Shown: positions 10,254 to 19,445, counted from the first letter of the stretch. The stretch: 64,000 bases of DNA from Leadbetterella sp035299025 (GCA_035299025.1 DATGXK010000020.1:1-64000); one strand, 5' to 3'. Numbers and translations: made by a program. The notes: generated by a model from the sequence alone, not told the origin.

Positions 10254-11390
10254 ATGGGACTAGAAAATATAAAAAAGGCAAATGAATTCTTAAAGGAATT
10301 ACAAAAAACAAGGGCAGAGAAAACTCCCAGGTTAAGAGAGGCTGTAATCAAGGAAATCAGAAAAGCAGCCACAAAAGATAGAAAGCCTCCCAAAGAGTTT
10401 GTGGATAGTTCGTATTTGTACATCAGATCCTATGATGGTGACAATGGAACCAGACCAGGGCTCAATGTACCCTATTGGAAATCTCCCGATGTATTGGTAG
10501 CTCCATTAAGCTCGTTGAATTCATACACTACAGAACTCGTAACTGGCCAAGCCTATAATCTAAAGTGTTTGGTTCATAACCGAGGCGACCTCAATGTGCC
10601 ATCGGCAAAAGTAGAATTCTATTTGGTAACTCCCAGCTTAGGCTTTGATACTCGTTTTGCGAAAAAACTGGGTGTTGTAAATACTTGGGTGAATTGCTAC
10701 AGCTCTGCTGAGGCCAATCTTACCTACTTCGTTCCAGTTGAAGATGCAGGCCACAAGTGTTTGTTTGCAAGGGTATTTTCATTTTCTCCTTTGGATATCC
10801 CTTTACACGACACCAAGCTCGATCCCAGAGACGATAGACATATTGGGCAAAAGAATCTAAATATCGCTGGGCAAGCCAGTCAAATGCAGTTTAATCTATT
10901 GCACATGCCGATAGCAAATATGGAAATTCAGCTGATGCCTATGACTATTGAAGGCGTGAAGGCCATGAGACATCCTATGAACGCCGATTTTCAGTTTTTG
11001 GAAGGTGAAAAATTCGGAAGATTATTGAATGAGTTTAAAATGGCGTTTGCCGAGCGGCAGAAGATTGGGAAGATGGAATTCAAAGAGGGCATAGCTCGAC
11101 TGACTTTCAATGGAGAGAGTAGGTATAGCTTAGAAATGCAACGAAAAATTGAGGGCCAATCACAAAAAATACTGGCATTAATAAACTCTGGAAAACGTAA
11201 ATCTTCAGAGTTCAAAAGGGAACTGAAAGAGTTGCGAGAAATGAATGCAGAAAATATGATGACCCCATTTAAGATGAAAATCCCGAATTTAGGTCTTAAA
11301 AAAGGAGAAGCTGTTGGCTTCGAAATTGTTGGACGCAATGCAACCAACGGCGTAATAATTGGCGGTATCACGCTTATTGTGAAGGGTTAG
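10254..11390 (+). CDS. Hypothetical protein with a CARDB/Ig-like middle region (378 aa)
   Basis: I do not recognise the full-length family. The N-terminal 60 residues are charged and helical. The middle (about 65-205) looks like a beta-sandwich of the CARDB kind: SPDVLV, then YNLKCLVHNRGDLNVPSAKVEFYLV, then FVPVEDAGHKCLFARVFS. The C-terminal third has alternating charged helices and beta strands (about 235-378). No signal peptide or transmembrane segment is seen. The gene starts 4 bp after the phospholipase C-like gene and is followed by a strong terminator, so these two genes make one transcription unit. A role as partner or inhibitor of the upstream enzyme is possible but is only inferred from linkage. 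Confidence 0.7.
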   Translation: MGLENIKKANEFLKELQKTRAEKTPRLREAVIKEIRKAATKDRKPPKEFVDSSYLYIRSYDGDNGTRPGLNVPYWKSPDVLVAPLSSLNSYTTELVTGQAYNLKCLVHNRGDLNVPSAKVEFYLVTPSLGFDTRFAKKLGVVNTWVNCYSSAEANLTYFVPVEDAGHKCLFARVFSFSPLDIPLHDTKLDPRDDRHIGQKNLNIAGQASQMQFNLLHMPIANMEIQLMPMTIEGVKAMRHPMNADFQFLEGEKFGRLLNEFKMAFAERQKIGKMEFKEGIARLTFNGESRYSLEMQRKIEGQSQKILALINSGKRKSSEFKRELKELREMNAENMMTPFKMKIPNLGLKKGEAVGFEIVGRNATNGVIIGGITLIVKG

Positions 11391-11414
11391 CGGCCTTTGC
11401 TTTCTGTCTTTTGA

Positions 11415-11446
11415 CACCCATTGGATCTATTCAATGGGTGTTTTTT
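11415..11446 (+). terminator. Rho-independent terminator after the phospholipase-like pair
   Basis: A perfect 9-bp stem, CACCCATTG / CAATGGGTG, with an 8-nt loop, followed by TTTTTT on the plus strand, 24 bp after the stop codon. Confidence 0.85.
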
Positions 11447-11573
11447 GTAATAGCTGCCAAGAAGCCAGTAGTAGATAAAATAAGACTATTAATTTATCGA
11501 CCAGAAACTTGTTTGTTGGATGTGTTTATTTGTATTTGCTAAACTCCCGAAAACCAACGCTTGTAGAGTTGGA

Positions 11574-13022
11574 CTATCTATGACGTGAATTTAAAGGAAA
11601 TCCAAAGTCAAATTTTATAAACAAAAATGCCCAGCCTATATACATCAGGATGCCCGTGGGCATTTGCCCTAATATACCATTGCCATAACTAGCCACATAA
11701 ATACCAATCATTCCGGAAAAAATAGCAATTAACTTTTGCCTCAAGCCACTTTCCGGCATTCGCCATAGCATAATTCCAGCTTTAACAGCTATGAAAAACA
11801 AAATCATTAGGTGAATACTAAGACCCACAAAGCCCTCTTCTGCCCAGATTTTTACGAACCAACTATCAGTAGGGGTTTGTGCCAGGAAAGTATTGGGACT
11901 AAATCTCAAACCCCAACTTCCGGCCGACCCAATGCCGCCGCCAAATGGCCGAGATGCCAAATATGCAGATAGTTTTTTCTGGTTTTCTAGCCTAACCAAA
12001 AGTGAAGCATCGTTGGGGTCAAGTGCTGTTCGCATTCGATTTACTGCATACACGCCCTGAGCTATGGTCGTGAATTTCAGAAAGACAAACACAGCCGCAC
12101 CAGCCAATATTCCAGCACCGAAAACCTTGAAGTTTTTGCTTAAAAAAAAGTACGTCATAAAACCGATAGCCGGAACAGCCATGGCTCCGCGTGTACCTGA
12201 AATCATCATACCATAAAGTGAAAAAACAAAAACTAAAATGTAGAATGATTTTTTCTTTAAACTAAGGTCTTTCCCTAAAAAAAGAATCAGAGAAACCACC
12301 ATGGCGTGTGCTTGGGCAGCACCAAACTGACCTGCATCTGAATAAAAAGAAAACACTCGGAGCTTGCCAAACAAAACGTGTTGTTTTCCTGGTCCGGCAT
12401 CGAGCCAAGCTTGCTCAAAGGCATCTACACCAAACAACAGTTGCTTTATCCCAACCAAGGAACCGATAAGCGAAAGTATGAGCCATATATTCAGAAACTT
12501 ATCCAAATCTTTTTGGCTGTTAAACAGCACAAATGTTAGCGGAATGGCCAAAAGCATATAAAGCGAAACTCCCCGCATGGCGTAAAACCACGCTTCAAAA
12601 CTGCGGGCCTCAGGGTTGAAAATTTCAAAAAAACTATATAGCATCCAAATAATAGAAGCATAGGTTAATCCATTTTTTGCCTTAGCCCAGTCGTATTTTT
12701 CTTTTTTGAGGAATATCGCCAAATAAGTCAAAACCAAGAGGGCATCAATAGCCAAACCCAATGGTGCTTCTATATAACGAGCTAAACCGTTGGCGGCAAA
12801 TCCCATAAAAATGGTGCTATACAGACCAAACTTTGGATAAGTAAAAAGCAAATACAGAAAGAAAAGTAAAAATGGCAGAAATAACAATCCGAGTCCCGCC
12901 AAAATACCCAACTTGGCTAAAGCAAATGAAATAAAAATTCCAAAAATGGCAACTGCCAAATATCTTGGAAAAATCTCCAGAAGACTAAATTTGGGTGATG
13001 ATTGAAATTTTACTGTTGACAC
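11574..13022 (-). CDS. O-antigen ligase / Wzy-like polysaccharide polymerase (482 aa)
   Basis: Polytopic inner-membrane protein with roughly 11-12 hydrophobic segments. It has the Wzy_C-type signature region around SGTRGAMAVPAIG and a large periplasmic loop after it (RMRTALDPNDASLLVRLENQ and on to TPTDSWFVKIWAEEG). Members of this family (PF04932) polymerise polysaccharide repeat units or ligate them to an acceptor. Sequence alone does not separate polymerase from ligase. Its start lies inside the end of the upstream flippase gene (38-bp overlap), which indicates translational coupling. It is the last gene of the minus-strand exopolysaccharide operon that begins at 19179. Confidence 0.8.
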   Translation of the reverse strand: MSTVKFQSSPKFSLLEIFPRYLAVAIFGIFISFALAKLGILAGLGLLFLPFLLFFLYLLFTYPKFGLYSTIFMGFAANGLARYIEAPLGLAIDALLVLTYLAIFLKKEKYDWAKAKNGLTYASIIWMLYSFFEIFNPEARSFEAWFYAMRGVSLYMLLAIPLTFVLFNSQKDLDKFLNIWLILSLIGSLVGIKQLLFGVDAFEQAWLDAGPGKQHVLFGKLRVFSFYSDAGQFGAAQAHAMVVSLILFLGKDLSLKKKSFYILVFVFSLYGMMISGTRGAMAVPAIGFMTYFFLSKNFKVFGAGILAGAAVFVFLKFTTIAQGVYAVNRMRTALDPNDASLLVRLENQKKLSAYLASRPFGGGIGSAGSWGLRFSPNTFLAQTPTDSWFVKIWAEEGFVGLSIHLMILFFIAVKAGIMLWRMPESGLRQKLIAIFSGMIGIYVASYGNGILGQMPTGILMYIGWAFLFIKFDFGFPLNSRHR

Positions 13023-14250
13023 GGTTCATTTTTTTGTTCAGAAAATATATGCCAACAAAGATGCCAAAAGACGTGTTGATTAAAGTGATAAAAGCCACCG
13101 CATACAGATCAAATCCATGAGAGAGCACGTACCAGTCGCCAAAAACATTAAGACTTGCCATCAAAACCACTTTCATGGTATTGATATGGGGTAAATCCAG
13201 GCTATCGAGAGCTATTCCTAAATACCGATCCAAGGGCATAATGAATAGATAAATAGTGAAAATTTTCAGAATATTGGAGGCCTGAGAGAATCCTTCGCCA
13301 GCATAAAGTGTAATGATATCTTCCGAAAAATGGAAAGCTATTCCAAGAAATGGCAGCAAAAAAAGACTAAAATATTTCACTTCCTTCGCAAATTTAGACT
13401 TGAACTGACTAAAATCCTGAATAGATGCTAACTGGCTAAGCTTTGGATAAGCCGACATGGCCCAACTCCGAAGCGGGATTTCGACTACGTCCAAAAGTTT
13501 TAAAGGTATGTTGTAAATGGCCACAATTGCGGGTCCAAAGTAGGCATTGATAAGCAATATATCTGCACTCTTTAAAACGTTCGTGCTCAGCGTTGTAACT
13601 ACCGTATATTTCGAAAAATTAAATAGTTTCTTGGTGGTACTCCAATCTGTTATTGTTGAAAACTTAATTTTTGTGTCAAACAAACAAAAGAAGGCCAAAA
13701 CTGCCCTGATTCCACCAAAAGCCCAGATTATTTGAGAAACGTCAGCGTTTTTAAAAAGGAAAATAAACACCAAAAATGGAAAACTGCTGAGAAAATTGAT
13801 GAGCCACATCTTGAAATATCTTTGCTGAGCATGAGCAACCCATACAGACATGTTGATGGGCAACATAAGAAGCAGAACGACTGGATAGTATTTGAAAAAA
13901 AGATCAAAATGCAAGTTTTTTATACTCTCAGTAAAGAAATAATTCAACAACAACATGATGATTATCAATACTATAGAAAGAAAAAAGCTTATTTGCCAAG
14001 TGGCATTTATGACCCTCTCTTCTTCTGTTTTGTCAGAGGTACCTGAAACGAATTTCACCAAAGCCTGATAAACAAATCCGGCTCTTATCATTTCTACCAA
14101 GCCCATATTGGTGACAAAAATAACCCAAGCACCAAAGTCATTGGTGCTGAGGGTTCTTGCCAGAATTCCGATCGTAATAAAACCGAAGCCGGCATTGGCA
14201 ATGTTGCCGATCATGAGCCAGAGTCTTTCGTTTTTTAGATATTTTTTCAT
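12985..14250 (-). CDS. Wzx-type polysaccharide flippase (421 aa)
   Basis: A protein of about 12 transmembrane segments of the oligosaccharide flippase/PST family. It starts MKKYLKNERLWLMIGNIANAGFGFITIGILARTLSTNDFGAWV, which is typical of the first two helices of Wzx proteins. It would move lipid-linked repeat units across the inner membrane for assembly by the ligase/polymerase encoded next to it. It ends 38 bp inside that gene. A 91-bp gap separates it from the methyltransferase gene, but all genes share the strand. Confidence 0.8.
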   Translation of the reverse strand: MKKYLKNERLWLMIGNIANAGFGFITIGILARTLSTNDFGAWVIFVTNMGLVEMIRAGFVYQALVKFVSGTSDKTEEERVINATWQISFFLSIVLIIIMLLLNYFFTESIKNLHFDLFFKYYPVVLLLMLPINMSVWVAHAQQRYFKMWLINFLSSFPFLVFIFLFKNADVSQIIWAFGGIRAVLAFFCLFDTKIKFSTITDWSTTKKLFNFSKYTVVTTLSTNVLKSADILLINAYFGPAIVAIYNIPLKLLDVVEIPLRSWAMSAYPKLSQLASIQDFSQFKSKFAKEVKYFSLFLLPFLGIAFHFSEDIITLYAGEGFSQASNILKIFTIYLFIMPLDRYLGIALDSLDLPHINTMKVVLMASLNVFGDWYVLSHGFDLYAVAFITLINTSFGIFVGIYFLNKKMNRVNSKISIITQI

Positions 14251-14341
14251 TTTGTTTTCTGAGCTTGTTTCGCACTTACCTGTGGCATTTCAATCTTGAT
14301 AATTTGTTACACAAAGGTTCACGAAGAGTTTCTCAATATTT

Positions 14342-15097
14342 TTAACCAAAAACTACTAGTTCCTTGGTTATTAGATATTTAAAAATACCAAAGTTGATGT
14401 TTTTGTTCATGAATAATTTCATTCTGCTCAACCTTGAATGGCTTTTTCTGAACTTCATGTCAAGGCCAATTTTGTCAATAATCTTAGCCAAGCGATCATG
14501 ATTGAGGTGGTTTAGTTCATAATACTCTTGCATGATGGTTTTTGTACCTACGAGTTTTCTGTCTTTGTTTTTCATGATTTTTTGCAACATAAAATCTGGT
14601 AAAAACTGACACCAAGGCAAACTCAAAACATGATTGAGATGCGAAGCATACGGTCCTTCCCAAGGTGGATAGCTTAAGAAAATTCCTCCTTCTGGAGCCA
14701 AACTAGCTTTCAACTGAACCAATATTTTATCCAAAATATCCATCGGTATGTGCTCGGCTACATCATTCAAGATAATATAGTCGTATTTTTCTGTCAACGG
14801 TTTTTCAAGGACATTTCTGAGTTCAAATTTTACATTATTTACCTTGTGCTTGGTTTTTAGTATAGAAGCTATCTCCAAATGATTTGGATCCACATCAATT
14901 CCATACACTTCACATTTCCATTGCGTGGCATACCAAAGGGTCATTCCACCCATTCCACAGCCGAAATCCAAGATTTTCTTACCTGTGAAATCAAAGTTTT
15001 CTTTGATGAGTTTTTTGTCAAGATTCAAATGGCTATTTGCTCCTAAGAATGCGTTTTCGGCGTAATTACAGCCTTCGTTCAATTGTTCGTTTGTCAT
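14342..15097 (-). CDS. Class I SAM-dependent methyltransferase (251 aa)
   Basis: Has the SAM-binding motif I KKILDFGCGMGGMT, motif II VYGIDVDPNHLEIA and YDYIILNDVAEHI, the common Methyltransf_11/25 pattern. The start at 15097 (MTNEQLNEGCNY) is chosen because its ATG overlaps the upstream stop by 4 bp (ATGA); a Met 14 codons earlier would overlap the upstream gene more. Its place between glycosyltransferase and flippase genes suggests methylation of a sugar in the exopolysaccharide or of a lipid-linked intermediate. The substrate is not evident. Confidence 0.75.
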   Translation of the reverse strand: MTNEQLNEGCNYAENAFLGANSHLNLDKKLIKENFDFTGKKILDFGCGMGGMTLWYATQWKCEVYGIDVDPNHLEIASILKTKHKVNNVKFELRNVLEKPLTEKYDYIILNDVAEHIPMDILDKILVQLKASLAPEGGIFLSYPPWEGPYASHLNHVLSLPWCQFLPDFMLQKIMKNKDRKLVGTKTIMQEYYELNHLNHDRLAKIIDKIGLDMKFRKSHSRLSRMKLFMNKNINFGIFKYLITKELVVFG

Positions 15098-16209
15098 GAT
15101 TCTAATATTTTTGAAAGTTTTAATGCTTTGTTTGTCCAAGTGTTGCTCATCGCAAATGCCACTCTGTCTGTAAATTTTTCGTCCTCTTTTTCGTTGATGG
15201 CTAAGCCCAGGTTTTTCACGAATCTGTCGGCTGCTGAATAATAAATGAGGTCACCGAAATCTGATAAATCAGCAAAATCTGTTGTGACTACGGGCATACC
15301 ATAGGCCAAATATTGGTTGATTTTCATGGGATATATATTTTTGGTGAAGCCGTTTTTCACAAATGGAATAATGCCTACCTGCATGTTTTCAAGGTAAAAA
15401 CCCAATTCAGATGGCTTTTTTGAGCCAACAAACTTAACGTTTCGATAATTTTCAAGTGCCTCAAAAACCCTGTTGTCGAGAATCCGCCCGATGAATATAA
15501 AATCGATATGCGGAAATTTCTCAGCGGCTTTGGTCAAAATCTCGATGTCCATTCTGTCGTCGATGGTTCCGAGATAGCCAACTACATTGTTTTTGGTGCT
15601 GTGTTTGACCGTATTTTCAAACATCTCCATTTCTACACCATTTTGTATCAAATGTGTATTTGGTTGATTTATGATTTTGTTTGCCTTCAAACCTTCCGAA
15701 GTTACTATTGCACCTTTTACTTTTTGTAGAAAATCTTGCTCATAATTTGGTAGGTGTTTTTGACACCATTTGGCTTCTGTAAGTTCGTCGTAACAAAAAT
15801 AGTAGGTGGCTTTTTCATTTAATTGACCCAAAAGTTTGGTTCCAAAAGCGGGCTGAAATGCATTCAAAACTATTGGATTTTGGATGTCCAATTTCTTCAT
15901 TGCAGCCAGAATTGAATTTTTCAAAATCTTGGCGTTTATTTCCAAAATCACATCGTACATTTTAGGATTGTTGATCCAATTCATGGGTAATGTTGATGGA
16001 GGAGTAAGGATATTTATCTCATTCCCATTTCTTGAATATTTTTTTGAGAGAACGGCCTTTTTAGGATATTTAGTATCTTTCAAAGTGCGGGTGTACTCTA
16101 CATAAAGTATTTTATGTGAGCCGCTTAACTCTTTTAAGAGTTCTACTGTAGGTTTTTGATAGTCGCCTTCCCATGTGGGCAATCCTATACATACGATGTC
16201 GCTTTTCAT
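15094..16209 (-). CDS. Glycosyltransferase, GT4/GT-B fold (371 aa)
   Basis: A two-domain GT-B architecture. The C-terminal half shows VVGYLGTIDDRMDIEIL, IDFIFIGR and the nucleotide-sugar binding stretch NIYPMKINQYLAYGMPVVTTD, as in GT4 enzymes of the TuaH-like group. The N-terminal half starts MKSDIVCIGLPTWEGDYQKPT. No transmembrane segment is seen, so it is probably a cytoplasmic or membrane-associated enzyme adding a sugar to the lipid-linked repeat unit. It lies 40 bp downstream of the chain-length/export gene and overlaps the methyltransferase gene by ATGA. Confidence 0.75.
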   Translation of the reverse strand: MKSDIVCIGLPTWEGDYQKPTVELLKELSGSHKILYVEYTRTLKDTKYPKKAVLSKKYSRNGNEINILTPPSTLPMNWINNPKMYDVILEINAKILKNSILAAMKKLDIQNPIVLNAFQPAFGTKLLGQLNEKATYYFCYDELTEAKWCQKHLPNYEQDFLQKVKGAIVTSEGLKANKIINQPNTHLIQNGVEMEMFENTVKHSTKNNVVGYLGTIDDRMDIEILTKAAEKFPHIDFIFIGRILDNRVFEALENYRNVKFVGSKKPSELGFYLENMQVGIIPFVKNGFTKNIYPMKINQYLAYGMPVVTTDFADLSDFGDLIYYSAADRFVKNLGLAINEKEDEKFTDRVAFAMSNTWTNKALKLSKILES

Positions 16210-16249
16210 TTGTTATTTTTTAAAATTTCAAAAAATGCTCTTTGGCGAT

Positions 16250-18433
16250 TTAAGCCATGCTTGTATTAAATAATTCTTTCTTGTTAAATTCTAGTCTGAA
16301 CAGTCGCTTCAGTGCGATTTTCCACCTTGGATTGCTCATTTCCTTTTCCGATACTTGGTTTTCCAGAGATTCCCAAGCCACTCCATTTACCAAAATCTCA
16401 ACTGGCAAGTTGTAGTTTTGTAGAATCTGAACAGCCTTCCTGTCGGCCTTTTTCCATGAGCGAGTGGCGGCCACGGTGAGGATTGAAATATTGGCGTTTT
16501 TCAGAATTTGAGTCGGTACATTTCCACTCAAAAGCGAAGGCAACTCTAGCAAACAATAATCGTAATCGTTCGGATCGATCCATGAACTTATGAGCTCCGA
16601 AATATCTTTTAGTTCGCTCAAATATTTGGTTTGTGGGTAAGTAAGTTTATTCTGCTCAAAAAGTGTATTTTCAATATCTCCTGGCTGAATTAGCAGCACA
16701 CTAGCACCCGACTTTCTTAAATGCTCTGCTATTCTGTTCCCTACAAATGTCTTTCCCTCGAGCGGTTGCGTGCTTGAAAGCAGCAAAAGCGGAGTTGAAA
16801 GGCCTGAATGATTTGGGCTGATTTTTAGCTTCACATTCGTTACAATTTGACCAATCAGCGTTTGAGCTATTTGTTGGTGATGGGCACTACTTTTCGATAT
16901 AACGGGCAAAGCACCCAAAGCATCAAGGCCTGTCATTTCGATTCCCCTCTCCACTGTTTTTATGGTTTGATCGCTGATTTCAAGCACTACCAATCCTGCC
17001 AAGATCCCAACAAAACCAATGATGGCCGAAAGTATAACCAACATCATTTTTTTCGATGGCAATTCTGTAGTTAGTGGTTTGTCTATCACATTTAGTTTAG
17101 ACGAGAGCTCAATGTTCTGTTTGCGAAGCAAAGCCGTGTTTAAGTCATGAAGTATCTGAATATAAGCCCTTTCATGTACATCAATTTCTCTTTCGAGCCT
17201 AGATAAACCCGAACCCAATGGTGCAAATCTCGAATAATCCCTTTTTATTTCAGACATTCTGTTGTCCAAAACCCTCACCCGAGCCCTATTTTTTTCTACC
17301 AAAATCATGTTTTCTAGCCAAGAATCTAACAGGTTCTTTATTTGAACGTTTTCCGTTGAATGTGTTCTTTCATACAGATTTCTTACACCTTCCGAAAGCG
17401 ACTTTTCGTGCTGTTTAACTCTTTTTAAAAGATCTTCCTGACTGCTGAAACTAGGATTTAGGCTATTCTTTGCTATCTCTGATGTTAAGCTTGCAATTTT
17501 TTCCTTTTGGCTGAGCAACTCTGTATTTTTAAAAAATGACTCTCTGTTTATGGCGAGTTTTTGTTCCAATTTCTTTAAGGCATTATCTGCGGCGTCCAAT
17601 TCTCCCACCAACCTACTCTGCTCATCGGTTACATCCTCCTTTTTACCAGCCAAGGCTTTGGTTTGCTCGTAGTAATTGATGATTTGTCCATCCTCGCTAA
17701 AAGCTTTCATACGATCTTCAGCCAAGTTGAGGTCTTTCTTTGCTGTGGCCAGTTGATCTTGAAAATACTCCACCACATTGCCTGTTTCGGACACTTTCAA
17801 ACCTTTATATTTCACCATAAATACCTCTAAGAAAAGCTTGAGCGTATTTTCACATAACCCCTTGTCTGTAAGTGTGTAAGAAATCTCTATCATATCGCTT
17901 GAGCCTTTTCTCACTGCCTTTATTTCACTGAGATTTTTAAGGCTAAATGGACTTTTTTGGTCATTGAAAAGTTCACGTATTCTTTTTGGGTGCTCATTTT
18001 CATACGCCATCTGGAGATTCTGATAAGTTGCCTGTGGATTATTCGTGACCACTATATTTTTTCTAATATTTGCCGGAATCCAGTCGTTTAATTTTTCAAA
18101 AGTCTTTGGATTTACATGCTTGCCATCTGCTTTTTTCAGTGTTAAAATCTCGCTCAATAACTTAAAGGACACCTCACGCATGGTCTCACGTGAGCGAATG
18201 GTATTCAAGATATTCTCGAAGGAATTGTTTACTACAAACTGGTCTTTTCTAGACTCGCCAGTGCTTTCGATATTGAAACCCGTCGAAAGTCCGGTATAGA
18301 TCATTGCTGAACTTGTAAATTCCCTTTCGGCGTTTTTTGTAAGAAAATAAGTTGTAACGGCCATTGTCAATGGAATGATTATCAACAAGATAATATTCTT
18401 TCTTATGAGCCTTAAAAATTCTATTAAATTCAT
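16250..18433 (-). CDS. GumC/Wzc-like exopolysaccharide co-polymerase with a degenerate ATPase domain (727 aa)
   Basis: N-terminal Wzz domain with a first transmembrane helix (about 14-32), a long periplasmic coiled-coil region (about 200-430, ending RLEREIDVHERAYIQ), a second transmembrane helix near 465-490 (MMLVILSAIIGFVGILAGLVV), and a C-terminal cytoplasmic BY-kinase-like domain. That domain keeps GKT of Walker A (Gly560-Thr562, context STQPLEGKTFVGN). The usual Walker B DTPP is replaced by YDYCLLELPSLL, and there is no C-terminal tyrosine cluster. It probably sets chain length and links polymerisation to export but may have no kinase activity. It follows the TolC-like gene by 20 bp. Confidence 0.8.
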   Translation of the reverse strand: MNLIEFLRLIRKNIILLIIIPLTMAVTTYFLTKNAEREFTSSAMIYTGLSTGFNIESTGESRKDQFVVNNSFENILNTIRSRETMREVSFKLLSEILTLKKADGKHVNPKTFEKLNDWIPANIRKNIVVTNNPQATYQNLQMAYENEHPKRIRELFNDQKSPFSLKNLSEIKAVRKGSSDMIEISYTLTDKGLCENTLKLFLEVFMVKYKGLKVSETGNVVEYFQDQLATAKKDLNLAEDRMKAFSEDGQIINYYEQTKALAGKKEDVTDEQSRLVGELDAADNALKKLEQKLAINRESFFKNTELLSQKEKIASLTSEIAKNSLNPSFSSQEDLLKRVKQHEKSLSEGVRNLYERTHSTENVQIKNLLDSWLENMILVEKNRARVRVLDNRMSEIKRDYSRFAPLGSGLSRLEREIDVHERAYIQILHDLNTALLRKQNIELSSKLNVIDKPLTTELPSKKMMLVILSAIIGFVGILAGLVVLEISDQTIKTVERGIEMTGLDALGALPVISKSSAHHQQIAQTLIGQIVTNVKLKISPNHSGLSTPLLLLSSTQPLEGKTFVGNRIAEHLRKSGASVLLIQPGDIENTLFEQNKLTYPQTKYLSELKDISELISSWIDPNDYDYCLLELPSLLSGNVPTQILKNANISILTVAATRSWKKADRKAVQILQNYNLPVEILVNGVAWESLENQVSEKEMSNPRWKIALKRLFRLEFNKKELFNTSMA

Positions 18434-18453
18434 TTTTATATCAAGAAACGCAA

Positions 18454-19179
18454 TTATTTAAAGTCTTTTAAAGAAACTCCAAGAGTTATTTCTAATTGAT
18501 AATAATACTTTTCGTATACAGTGGATGCTTGCTCAAATTCGGCGAATGCGTTGGAGGCCAATTCGGTAATTCTGCTGAGTTCCGAAATATGAATTTGCCC
18601 TTGTTGAAACTCCTTCTCAACCATTTCTTTCTGTATAAAAAGAGCGTACTTTTTTTCGGCCTTTATTGAAAGAAGTCTATAAGCTAGCTCAGCGTTTTTG
18701 TATAAATCTATAATTCTCAATTTGGCATCTTGACGAAGAAATAGGGCATGCTGCTCTGAGGCAATTTCTCTATACTGAGCCTCTTTAATTAGATTTTTGC
18801 GAGCCAAGCCATCATAAAGACTTAATCTTACCGTTAGGCCAAATCTTACTGAGTTGAGGTTTTGGAAACTTAAGGAGTTGAACTCTGAGGTAGAAATACT
18901 GTTGTTTACGTTTAGTACGGCACCATTGTTGGACCTTTGTGCACCCAAATCCACAAAAACCTTGTCCATCCATAGTTTTTTTGTGATCTCCAGCGATTGG
19001 CCAAAATGCTGACTCATGGCCTCTTGCTCCTTTACAAGATAAGAGTTGTTTGCAGAAAAATCCAACACTTTCTCTAAAGGAGGCAGAACCGGAGCTGTTA
19101 ATTTATCTGACTTGGTTTGAGCCACAAGTAAGTTTTCAAAAACCAAAACAGAAAGTATAATTAGTCCAATATATTTCAT
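18454..19179 (-). CDS. Short TolC-family outer-membrane efflux-like protein (241 aa)
   Basis: Signal peptide (MKYIGLIILSVLVFENLLVAQ) followed by alpha-helical coiled-coil segments and the typical FGLTVRLSLYDGLARKNLIKEAQYR strand-helix junction of TolC proteins. Classical TolC proteins have two such repeats and about 430-480 aa. This one has the length of a single repeat. It is the first gene of the exopolysaccharide operon, so it may act as the outer-membrane or periplasmic part of the exporter with the GumC-like protein. No Wza-type export lipoprotein gene is seen in this cluster. A sigma54-like promoter lies directly upstream. Confidence 0.7.
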   Translation of the reverse strand: MKYIGLIILSVLVFENLLVAQTKSDKLTAPVLPPLEKVLDFSANNSYLVKEQEAMSQHFGQSLEITKKLWMDKVFVDLGAQRSNNGAVLNVNNSISTSEFNSLSFQNLNSVRFGLTVRLSLYDGLARKNLIKEAQYREIASEQHALFLRQDAKLRIIDLYKNAELAYRLLSIKAEKKYALFIQKEMVEKEFQQGQIHISELSRITELASNAFAEFEQASTVYEKYYYQLEITLGVSLKDFK

Positions 19180-19212
19180 CTTTCAAAATTACATTTAATT
19201 CGAAAAGGATAT

Positions 19213-19228
19213 TACCAAAGCTATGCCA
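19213..19228 (-). promoter_or_regulatory. Sigma54 (-24/-12)-like promoter of the TolC/GumC exopolysaccharide operon
   Basis: On the minus strand the sequence is TGGCATAGCTTTGGTA. Against the consensus TGGCACG-N4-TTGCA it keeps TGGCA and the GG-N10 spacing, with GT in place of GC. The predicted start is about 12 bp downstream, giving a leader of about 23 nt. The enhancer pair at 19266-19298 is 40-70 bp upstream of this promoter. Confidence 0.55.
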
Positions 19229-19265
19229 TGAAAGCTAATTATCTCATTATTAAATATTTAATATT

Positions 19266-19298
19266 TTCCAAATGAATATTAAATTCCAAATAATGGAA
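19266..19298. promoter_or_regulatory. Putative enhancer-binding sites for the NtrC-type activator, shared by divergent operons
   Basis: A perfect TTCCAAATAATGGAA palindrome (19284-19298, TTCC-N7-GGAA) is preceded 18 bp earlier by a half-conserved TTCCAAATGAATATT. The first 14 bases of the perfect site are repeated exactly at 27006-27019. The pair lies between the TolC-like and H-NOX genes, at distances typical of NtrC enhancer sites from both predicted promoters. Confidence 0.6.
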
Positions 19299-19325
19299 AA
19301 ATGATGTATTTTTGGAAAAAGATTT

Positions 19326-19341
19326 TAGCATGGTTTTTGCT
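19326..19341 (+). promoter_or_regulatory. Candidate sigma54-like promoter of the H-NOX/kinase operon
   Basis: TAGCATGGTTTTTGCT matches TGGCACG-N4-TTGCW at most positions, but the first G of the -24 GG is A. The -12 GC is intact. An alternative lies at 19386-19401 (TGGAAAGTAGCAATCA), with GG intact but TC at -12. This alternative would give a shorter leader of about 34 nt. I cannot decide between them. Confidence 0.4.
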
Positions 19342-19445
19342 ATATAATTCTTACCAATTGCATACTTCTATCGAACTTTACATGTTGGAAAGTAGCAATC
19401 ACAAAAAATATTTTAGAAATTGTTAATAGGATAACCTGCAAAAAC

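Noticed and set aside
10991..11371. 126-codon frame antisense to the hypothetical protein
   Set aside because: Antisense shadow of a gene with consistent codon use; no domain.
13732..14046. 104-codon frame antisense to the flippase gene
   Set aside because: Shadow of a membrane protein gene; basic, low-complexity peptide.
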